A stretch of 64,000 bases of DNA from CAYVBE01 sp964572825 (lineage in GTDB: Bacteria > Planctomycetota > Brocadiia > SM23-32): the NCBI GenBank assembly GCA_964572825.1, contig CAZNGS010000005.1:41784-105783 (forward strand), read 5' to 3'. Each line of letters begins with the position of its first letter. The first letter of the stretch is position 1. Position numbers and translations under genes: made by a program. Below the pieces are notes generated by a model that had not been told where the DNA came from, did no database searches, and saw only the letters and a program-made list of their open reading frames with translations. Below are positions 58,878-64,000 of the stretch, in pieces.

Positions 58878-59765
58878 TCAGCCGTGCACGCCGTAAAGCG
58901 CCAGGCCGAGGGTGACCACGGACAGGTTCAGGGCCACGTGCGCCGCGACGGCCGCCTCGACGGACCAGCGCCTCGCCAGCTCGCCCAGCAGCAGGCCGAA
59001 GACGAAGATCTGCCCGCATTTCAGCAGCGGTGCGTTCGTGTTCTGTATGTGCAGCAGGGCCCACAACAGCGAGACCAGGGCGATCGCGAAGACCGCGTAG
59101 GCTCCCCGCCGGCGCCCCACGCGCAGCAGCCACCCCAGCAGCACGCCCCGGAATGCCAGCTCCTCCACCACGGCCAGGACACTGACCGCGCAGAGAAACA
59201 CCGGCACCCGTACCGCCACAGGCGCCTGTGCGGCTCGCGGGAACAGGCGCTGAATGTCCTTGACGGCGTCGCTCATCTGCACACCCAGGGCCTGCAACGC
59301 GACCAGGCTCAGGGCGCCCGCCGCCACGCCCAGGATGGCTGCGGCGAGCACAGTCCCCATCCGACGGTGCGCCCGCCTCTGCAGAATAGGGAAGGGATCG
59401 GGCTTGAAACGCCCCCATTCGGCGGCCGCCACGTAATACTCCAGCATGTGCCATCCCACGCGCAGCACCAGCACGAAAAAGCCGATGACCATTCCAATGC
59501 GCAGGCCCAGCTCGAGGAACTCCCGGCCCGCTTCCCCCGGCCCCTTCCCTATCAGTTCGCCGGGGTCCAGGAAAAAAGCGGAGAAGATCACGTTGGGCAG
59601 CGCGAGGCCGAAGCATATCAGGCCGACGATCAGGCCGGACTTGAAGTGCCGACCGAAAACCTCGCGGTGGAGAATGCTCAAGGTTACGACAAGGACGAAT
59701 ATCCCGCCCCAGATGAGGAACTGCACAAAAGCGCCCAGAAGGTTCACGACCTCGGCCTGCGTCAA
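58878..59765 (-). CDS. CPBP-family intramembrane metalloprotease
   Basis: A roughly 295-residue multipass protein with the CAAX protease/bacteriocin-processing motifs: EELAFRGVLLGWLL (EExxxR), WALLHIQN (His) and VAAHVALNLSVV (HxxxN). Six to eight membrane helices. Such proteins process prenylated or precursor peptides or confer bacteriocin self-immunity; the substrate is unknown. A TTG at 59765 with a GGAGGAG site is chosen, because the ATG at 59807 lies immediately beside the -10 of the promoter and would be at or before the transcription start. Confidence 0.83.
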   Translation of the reverse strand: MTQAEVVNLLGAFVQFLIWGGIFVLVVTLSILHREVFGRHFKSGLIVGLICFGLALPNVIFSAFFLDPGELIGKGPGEAGREFLELGLRIGMVIGFFVLVLRVGWHMLEYYVAAAEWGRFKPDPFPILQRRAHRRMGTVLAAAILGVAAGALSLVALQALGVQMSDAVKDIQRLFPRAAQAPVAVRVPVFLCAVSVLAVVEELAFRGVLLGWLLRVGRRRGAYAVFAIALVSLLWALLHIQNTNAPLLKCGQIFVFGLLLGELARRWSVEAAVAAHVALNLSVVTLGLALYGVHG

Positions 59766-59807
59766 TACCTCTCCTCCATTCGGGGGGCGGTGCACCGGCC
59801 GTTCCAT

Positions 59808-59836
59808 TGTGTAAGGGCGGGGCGGCCTCCTGTCAA
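59808..59836 (-). promoter_or_regulatory. putative sigma70-type promoter for the CPBP gene
   Basis: On the minus strand TTGACA (59836-59831), 17-base spacer, TACACA (59813-59808). Supports the downstream TTG start. Confidence 0.45.
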
Positions 59837-59862
59837 GCGGAGGATCCGCCGCCGGCGCGGCC

Positions 59863-60156
59863 TCAGTAGCGCACCGAGAAATCGCGGAACTCCCCCGTCG
59901 GCTCCTCCCACTGGACGTCCACCGACTCCACCTGTGCCAGCCTTGGGCCGCGGTGGCACCATGACACCATGGAGTGGACGCGGTCGCGCGTGCCCTCGAA
60001 GACGGCCTCCACCTTCCCGTCCGGCCGGTTCCGCACCCATCCCGTCACGCCCTCTGAGTGTGCGCGCTGGCGGGTGTTGGCACGGAAAAACACCCCCTGC
60101 ACGCGTCCGCTGATAACCACCCTCGCCCTGGTTGTGCTGCGCAGGTCTTCGGACAC
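59863..60156 (-). CDS. acyP: acylphosphatase
   Basis: A 97-residue acylphosphatase that hydrolyses acyl phosphates such as acetyl and carbamoyl phosphate. The phosphate-binding Arg is in SGRVQGVFFRANTRQRA and the catalytic Asn in GWVRNRPDGKVEAVFEG. The fold-closing SVRY end is complete. Single small gene, divergent from the methyltransferase gene, with a TATAAT-like box on its strand around 60220. Confidence 0.93.
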   Translation of the reverse strand: MSEDLRSTTRARVVISGRVQGVFFRANTRQRAHSEGVTGWVRNRPDGKVEAVFEGTRDRVHSMVSWCHRGPRLAQVESVDVQWEEPTGEFRDFSVRY

Positions 60157-60282
60157 GGCCGTTTACCCCTGCCTAATCTGTTGCCGCACTGTCCTTTACA
60201 GCCCCGCCTGCCGACCGTAGGATTATAGGGTAGCGGACGATCGGCCGAACCTGCAATAGGAATTCCGGGAGCGTGGGGAACA

Positions 60283-61032
60283 ATGGCGGGAGCGACGGAG
60301 CCACGGGTCAATGACTTCGGCTGCGTGGCGGACGTGTACGACCAGCTTGTCGAATGGGCGCCGTATCACCGATGGATCGACGAGTTGGAGCAGCGCCTGC
60401 GCGTCCACGGCCTGTCCGACGGCGCATGGCTCCTGGACGCCGCCTGCGGCACGGGGCTCTCCACGATCCCCTGGGCCGTGAAGGGGTACCATGTCGTGGG
60501 CATCGACGTCTGCGAGCGCATGCTCAGGAGGGCATACCGGCGGGCCGCCGCCAGCGACTGCTCCATCCCCTTCCTGCAGGGAAACCTGCTGGAGCTGGAC
60601 AGCGAACGCCGCTTCGAGGCAGTCGTCTGCATGCACAGCGGCCTGGACTACCTTGCGGACGACGACGAGCTGAAGCAGGCATTCCGGTCGGTGCGGGGCT
60701 GCCTCCGCCCCGGGGGCCTGTTCTCCTTCGACAAGTGCCTCGACGAGCCGTCCTTTTACCGGAACGACTACGGCGAGGTCCGCCGGCTCCGCTGTGGGTG
60801 GGCACAGTTGCAGTACCGCTGGAATCGCGCCCGGCGGCTGCTCGTCCAGAGGTGCGTGGTGCACCGCACCGACGGGGACGGCCCGCCGTTGACCGCCGTG
60901 GAATATCACCTGAACGCGACGCCGCCGGACGAGCTGCACCGATGGGTCTGTGAGGTGGGGTTCGAGGTGCTGGAGCCGGTGCGGTCGTTTACCGTCACCG
61001 ACCCCGGCATGGGCATCTTCCGGGCCGTGTAG
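60283..61032 (+). CDS. class I SAM-dependent methyltransferase
   Basis: A 249-residue Rossmann-type methyltransferase of the methyltransf_11/25 type. SAM-binding motif I is LLDAACGTGLSTIPWA, followed by the acidic VVGIDVCERML, the motif II/III region VVCMHSGLDYLADDDEL and LRPGGLFSFDKC. The start of the protein, FGCVADVYDQLVEWAPY, is typical of small-molecule methyltransferases. Substrate unknown. The ATG at 60283 has a GGAGCG site. No operon partners. Confidence 0.85.
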   Translation: MAGATEPRVNDFGCVADVYDQLVEWAPYHRWIDELEQRLRVHGLSDGAWLLDAACGTGLSTIPWAVKGYHVVGIDVCERMLRRAYRRAAASDCSIPFLQGNLLELDSERRFEAVVCMHSGLDYLADDDELKQAFRSVRGCLRPGGLFSFDKCLDEPSFYRNDYGEVRRLRCGWAQLQYRWNRARRLLVQRCVVHRTDGDGPPLTAVEYHLNATPPDELHRWVCEVGFEVLEPVRSFTVTDPGMGIFRAV

Positions 61033-61037
61033 CGCGC

Positions 61038-61319
61038 TCAGTATTCGAACAACTCATGATGGATCTGATCCGGCGGTACGTCCTCCTCGGCCAGCGGGGC
61101 CTCCAGCTTGCGGATCATCACGGGCGGTCCGCAGATCAGTATCTCGTACGCCGTCAGCTCCTCGGGTAGATAGTTCTTCAGCAGGTCCGTGGTGATGTAG
61201 CCGGTCTCGCCCGGATAGTGCGGATCGTGGCTCAGAACGTGGATCACGTCAACGCGTTCCACGTCCTCCAGGTTTACCCATCCATTCCAGTAACCCCGCA
61301 AACTCTCCCATGCTTTCAT
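61038..61319 (-). pseudogene. 5'-truncated flavin/NAD(P) oxidoreductase fragment
   Basis: A 93-codon frame whose product resembles only the C-terminal NAD-binding end of ferredoxin-NADP reductase-type enzymes: VIHVLSHDPHYPGETGYITT, then YEILICGPPVMIRKLEAPL and a final QIHHELFEY. The FAD-binding half is absent. The ATG has a GAAGGA site, so the remnant might still be translated. A 13-bp-armed inverted repeat lies just upstream. The stop is 6 bases from the methyltransferase stop (convergent). Confidence 0.6.
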
Positions 61320-61338
61320 AGTATCTGTTCCTTCACGA

Positions 61339-61374
61339 AGGCCTTGATGCAGGTGCACTATTGTATCAAGGCCT
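61339..61374. repeat. inverted repeat upstream of the oxidoreductase fragment
   Basis: AGGCCTTGAT at 61339-61348 pairs perfectly with ATCAAGGCCT at 61365-61374. The arms extend to 13 bp with one G-T pair, leaving a 10-base loop. It lies 20 bases 5' of the fragment's ATG. It may be an operator, an attenuator stem or an insertion scar. Confidence 0.55.
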
Positions 61375-61609
61375 GATCCCCGACTCGATTGCCACCGGGC
61401 GGCAGCCTTCGGGCGCGCTTCAGCTGGGGCGTGCGGGGACGGGCAGCATGGGCTGGTCTGCGGTTACGGTATCGAGCTGACCGCTTACATGAAAGCGGGA
61501 AGCGCAGCCCCCCGAACGCTCAATTCACTCACCCGGCAGCCCGCCTTGCGGCCTCTGTCAAGCTCGGATGCACGGGCCGACGATTTCTCCCCACCGGCGC
61601 CGGGCACGC

Positions 61610-61815
61610 CTACGCGCTGTCAGGAGGCGCGATCTCCCCGGCGTGCCATTTCTCCATGAACTCGTTCGCGTCGGGAACCTCGTCCTCTATCCGAACGAGA
61701 TGCTGGATCATGTGCAGCACCGCAAACGGGATGAAAACCACCGTCAGGCACGCCAGGAAAATGTACAGCCGCCCCGGACACCGCCTGGATACTCGTAGCC
61801 CACGCTTCTACCCAT
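61610..61815 (-). pseudogene. frameshifted small membrane protein
   Basis: A short gene with a GGAG site before ATG 61815. It begins MGRSVGYEYPGGVRG, then a frame change within CGGGGCGGCTGTAC (about 61776) is needed to read on into RLYIFLACLTVVFIPFAVLH, a clear membrane helix, and MIQHLVRIEDEVPDANEFME, ending HAGEIAPPDSA. With one base added or two removed it would be an ordinary protein of about 68 residues. No homolog is recognised. Either decay or an assembly error. Confidence 0.5.
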
Positions 61816-62037
61816 CTGGGGCTCCGCTTTCAGGCCCGTCGCGCACTTCGCCTGTGGTGCGCGCTCGTGCACCGATCATACCGTTGAAGCCGCGACATAT
61901 CAAATCAGGGCGGAGTACCAGCGAGACTCGTGGTGTGTGTTGGCGCGGAGCCCAGGCTGCTGGCACAGCGGAGGCATCAACGGCACCGAGGCACGGTTTC
62001 GCTTATCGCACAGGCGCTCTGACTTGTGGCCTCCGCA

Positions 62038-62088
62038 ATGTAGCTCCGCCGCTTGCCGCTTGAGAGTCGTCTGTTGTTCAACAGGCGG
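62038..62088. repeat. relative of the MITE-like element core
   Basis: ATGTAGCTCCGCCGC...GAGAGTC (62038-62068) closely matches the inner core of the element at 26820-26849, and is followed by CTGTTGTTCAACAG, which resembles its terminal repeat. The left terminal repeat is missing. The copy sits where the polymerase fragment at 62078-62191 breaks off, and so probably caused or followed that truncation. Confidence 0.55.
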
Positions 62089-62191
62089 TCTGGCGCTCCG
62101 CAAAGATCGGCAGGGCCTCGACCTTGGCCAGGGCTTGGGCACCCTCATGGAGTAGGTCATACGCTTCTTTGGAGTATGGCAGTGTTTTCAT
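62078..62191 (-). pseudogene. N-terminal fragment of a phage-type family A DNA polymerase
   Basis: The frame begins MKTLPYSKEAYDLLHEGAQA then LAKVEA, which is the typical opening of phage-type family A polymerases. After residue 26 similarity stops (LPIFAERQTAC) and the frame ends within a repeat sequence. It follows the zinc-ribbon gene and the exonuclease gene on the same strand. In intact modules the polymerase domain is encoded as a separate protein from the exonuclease; here the rest is lost. Confidence 0.6.
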
Positions 62192-62365
62192 CTATGCCTT
62201 CCAAGTAAACCCACAATCCCGCCAGTTGCAGTATCGAGGCAGGAACGGGATCATGATCAATCCCAGCCCGAGGCTGACGAGGACCATGATCCAAATTGCA
62301 CATCCAATCTGCCTTCGGCATCTCGTGTTTGAAGATCCGCACTTCGGGCAGGAGAGTTTCATCAT
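62192..62365 (-). CDS. small zinc-ribbon membrane protein
   Basis: A 57-residue protein, MMKLSCPKCGSSNTRCRR, then one membrane helix (CAIWIMVLVSLGLGLIMIPF), then CNWRDCGFTWKA. The CPKC and CNWRDC pairs form a zinc ribbon whose two halves lie on either side of the helix in sequence, an unusual layout. Its ATG overlaps the exonuclease stop (ATGATGA) and has an AAAGGAGAAGG site, so it is translationally coupled. Function unknown. Confidence 0.65.
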   Translation of the reverse strand: MMKLSCPKCGSSNTRCRRQIGCAIWIMVLVSLGLGLIMIPFLPRYCNWRDCGFTWKA

Positions 62366-63324
62366 CCTTCTCCTTTCACACCGAGTTGAGCCATTTGCTT
62401 CTGTGCTACACGATATTCCAATAGTGAGTCCAATCCGTTGTACAACAACAGCTCATGGAGGTTGGCTTCACGTATCCTATTCAACCCATTCGAGCTCTTT
62501 GTGTGGAGGAACGGCGAGACCGCCGACTCGTAGTCTCCGACACCGAGGTGAATGTAGGCCTGGAACTTCACAGAGGTGATTCCGCTCCTGTTGTCCAGCA
62601 CGTGAGCAGCCTGCATTGTGTCCCAGTACCAGCCCCCTACCCCGTGGCCCAGTTTGGCTCGAGTCCATCGTTCCTCGAACTTCAGATTGGAGGCGATCTT
62701 CAGAAGCCCCTCAGACCGGAGCACCTGGGACAACGCCTCATGGAGGGAGCTGTCAATCATGCAGGCCCAGGTGTCCTTTCCATTCAGACAGAAACCGCAA
62801 CTGACGATCTCGTGTTCCCTGCGGTCGGGCTTCAGTCCGGTAGTCTCGTAATCGAAGGCGAGAAGCCCCCGCATTCGCGCGAGACGGCGAAGTTTGCGGA
62901 GGCCGGTATCTTTATGCCTTACCACCTCCACCTTCTCCTGCAGAGCTTGTAAGGAGGCAACAGGAGCCGCCTCTCCCTTCTCCAGTTCGAAGGCTCGTTG
63001 GAGGTGCTGCCGGAACATCTTCACCAGCACCGGGTCCTCCCCCATCCTTCTGATGTAACTGGGGTGGTAGGTGGGACAGAGCCCCGCTCCGCGCCCTTGA
63101 ACTGCTCCAAAAACGGCATTGGCCGCTGATCTGCACTGACTCTCACTGATCAACTGCTGCCGACTCTTCGATTGTTTTCTCGCTCTTAACGACAGGTGCG
63201 CGGCAGTTGCCTCGCGGGCAAGGGCGTTTTCGTGAGCTCTTTCCAGGAATCCGGGACCAAGCGTATACTGCACGGGGCGCAGGCCGCGCCAATGATCTTC
63301 CGGGTCAGTTCGCCGTGTTTGCAA
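62362..63324 (-). CDS. uracil-DNA glycosylase C-terminal piece fused to a PolA-type 3'-5' exonuclease (5'-truncated)
   Basis: About residues 78-112 read CPTYHPSYIRRMGEDPVLVK, the C-terminal end of a family 4/5-type uracil-DNA glycosylase. From about 150 on comes a DEDDy exonuclease: LAFDYETTGLKPD (motif I), IASNLKFEERW (motif II), and LLYNGLDSLLEYRV (Tyr and Asp of motif III). The first about 75 codons are unlike any glycosylase and include a dispersed 34-bp repeat, so the 5' end is broken. It belonged to a phage-type replication module with the polymerase fragment downstream. The exonuclease domain itself looks complete. Confidence 0.65.
   Translation of the reverse strand: MQTRRTDPEDHWRGLRPVQYTLGPGFLERAHENALAREATAAHLSLRARKQSKSRQQLISESQCRSAANAVFGAVQGRGAGLCPTYHPSYIRRMGEDPVLVKMFRQHLQRAFELEKGEAAPVASLQALQEKVEVVRHKDTGLRKLRRLARMRGLLAFDYETTGLKPDRREHEIVSCGFCLNGKDTWACMIDSSLHEALSQVLRSEGLLKIASNLKFEERWTRAKLGHGVGGWYWDTMQAAHVLDNRSGITSVKFQAYIHLGVGDYESAVSPFLHTKSSNGLNRIREANLHELLLYNGLDSLLEYRVAQKQMAQLGVKGEG
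63121..63154 (+). repeat. 34-bp dispersed repeat, copy 1
   Basis: Begins GGCCGCTGATCTGCACTGAC and ends CTCACTGATCAAC. It lies inside the 5' part of the exonuclease frame. It differs from copy 3 (63693-63726) at seven positions, all transitions. Confidence 0.6.
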
Positions 63325-63353
63325 TCAGTGGTCATCAGTGTAAATCTGTGGCC
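63321..63353 (-). repeat. dispersed repeat, copy 2 (inverted)
   Basis: Read on the minus strand it begins GGCCACAGATTTACACTGAT and continues GACCACTGATTGC, a diverged relative of the 34-bp repeat. Confidence 0.5.
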
Positions 63354-63478
63354 CCTTTGTCGTCGACGCCGTTGGGACGGGAAGGCCGGGCACGTGGGTC
63401 GAGGTGGCGGAGGGTGGTCGCGGTGCGTGCGCGGGAACAGGTGGGATGTCCGATATTGCCAGCGCCATAACGACTTTC

Positions 63479-63506
63479 ATTGTAGCGATTACGGCCCCGA
63501 TGTCAA
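63479..63506 (-). promoter_or_regulatory. sigma70-type promoter facing the exonuclease gene
   Basis: On the minus strand TTGACA (63506-63501), 16-base spacer, TACAAT (63484-63479). It probably once drove the replication module at 62078-63324. Confidence 0.5.
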
Positions 63507-63692
63507 GGCTGTTTTTCGGGCCGAAACGGGGCGCAAAGCCACGAAAAACCGCGGATTTCGGGGTTTTCTCGGTCAACTCGGTCAACACGGACACGCGGAT
63601 TCCCAGGAACGACTATAATGGGAGTCCGGCTGGGCCGGCGGGGAGCCGTCGGAAGGGCGAAGTCACGGCCACGGCAACGACAGACGGAATTT

Positions 63693-63726
63693 GGCCGTTG
63701 ATTTACGCTGATTCTCGCTGATTAAC
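63693..63726 (+). repeat. 34-bp dispersed repeat, copy 3
   Basis: Begins GGCCGTTGATTTACGCTGAT and ends CTCGCTGATTAAC. It aligns without gaps to copy 1, differing only by transitions. A shortened copy lies at 63820-63839. Confidence 0.6.
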
Positions 63727-63819
63727 GACAGAACGACTGAACGGAGATGTTCTCACGAACGACGAACGACAACGAAGGGGCGATGAACGGAAAACGATCA
63801 ACGACGAACGGCATTTCGA

Positions 63820-63839
63820 CACTGATCCACACTGATAAC
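63820..63839 (+). repeat. dispersed repeat, short copy 4
   Basis: CACTGATCCACACTGATAAC matches the inner two CACTGAT modules and the AAC end of the 34-bp repeat. Confidence 0.45.
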
Positions 63840-64000
63840 GGCCGATGAACGGGGGTTCAACGAACGGCAAAGACGGATACCGCACGACGGCGCAAAGATG
63901 CAAAGAACGAACGACGGGATTGGCCCGCACGAAAGCGGCGCACCCGTAACGAGTAACCAATAACCAGTAACCGGTGACACCTGACAAGTGCAGATGCAGG

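Larger units (their letters stand above)
63354..64000. other. non-coding repeat mosaic at the window end
   Basis: No gene is supported. Besides the 34-bp repeats it holds a tract dominated by AACGA/GACGA words (about 63721-63935), two CGCAAAG-type words (63532 and 63889), and a GTAACCAATAACCAGTAACC tandem near 63952-63972. Base composition is visibly less GC-rich than the rest of the window. Confidence 0.55.

Noticed and set aside
61389..62063. 224-codon plus-strand open frame near the end
   Set aside because: Arg/Pro/Ser-rich, no RBS, overlaps the frameshifted minus-strand gene and repeat sequence; no sign of coding.

Overview
This is a high-GC (roughly two-thirds G+C), densely packed chromosomal window from a Gram-negative-type bacterium. 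An HlyD-type periplasmic adaptor, lipoproteins, YajC, a CdaA/CdaR pair, sulfatases, a GH95-like hydrolase, a glycyl radical enzyme, a DUF1854-plus-ABC exporter pair and an OPT-like transporter occur together. That mix suggests an uncultivated planctomycete- or PVC-adjacent lineage (Planctomycetota, Lentisphaerota or Hydrogenedentota-like). This placement is inference from gene content; there is no rRNA in the window. Many genes have recognisable sigma70-type promoters (TTGACA, 16-18 bp spacer, TATAAT) and GGAGG-type ribosome binding sites.

Layout. 0-6.4 kb: efflux adaptor, TIM-barrel isomerase, a catalytically degenerate phosphohexomutase with an N-terminal four-cysteine motif, miaB, and an unrecognised LysM-like protein. 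6.4-12.2 kb, minus strand: a PP-loop amidotransferase-like gene, then holC-folE-pdxJ-cdaR-cdaA-folP, joining cofactor synthesis (folate, PLP) to c-di-AMP synthesis. 12.3-17.4 kb: a sulfatase divergent from queA-tgt-yajC, followed by a metallophosphoesterase. 17.4-26.7 kb, plus strand: a 1103-residue DUF4175-like protein, nadB, a LeuB-family dehydrogenase, a PAS-PP2C phosphatase, pyrB-pyrI and a small membrane protein. 26.8-35.9 kb: a 111-bp MITE-like element, a phosphodiesterase/phosphatase, an unexplained 0.8-kb gap, the DUF1854-ABC pair, a canonical phosphomannomutase, and an M48 protease with a tiny lipoprotein. 35.9-45.1 kb: a UvrD-type helicase, a glycyl radical enzyme, a decaying catabolic locus (sulfatase pseudogene carrying a 115-bp hairpin-rich insertion, and a GH95-like gene with one in-frame amber codon), then a vWA/BatA-like pair. 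45.2-51.2 kb: an ECF sigma/anti-sigma pair, and an overlapping hpt-ROK-metallophosphoesterase unit. 51.3-57.4 kb: topA, a transaldolase-family gene and an OPT-like transporter. 57.4-61.4 kb: a HepT remnant, an STN-thioredoxin fusion, a CPBP protease, an acylphosphatase, a methyltransferase and an oxidoreductase fragment. 61.4-64 kb: a decayed mobile or phage-derived region with pieces of a phage-type DNA polymerase module, a small zinc-ribbon gene and several families of short dispersed repeats.

How it fits together. Most of the window is housekeeping: tRNA modification (miaB, queA, tgt), NAD, PLP, folate, pyrimidine and purine-salvage metabolism, c-di-AMP, and DNA topology and repair. Accessory functions are carbohydrate and sulfate-ester degradation and export. 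The most unusual material lies in the non-coding or broken parts. There are two structurally distinct miniature elements with target duplications, nonsense and frameshift decay of neighbouring catabolic genes, and repeat families that bound a fragmented replication module. Four small or broken genes under 70 codons were found by reading the sequence directly: 35445-35618, 61610-61815, 62078-62191 and 62192-62365. No tRNA, rRNA, CRISPR array or complete transposase gene was seen.
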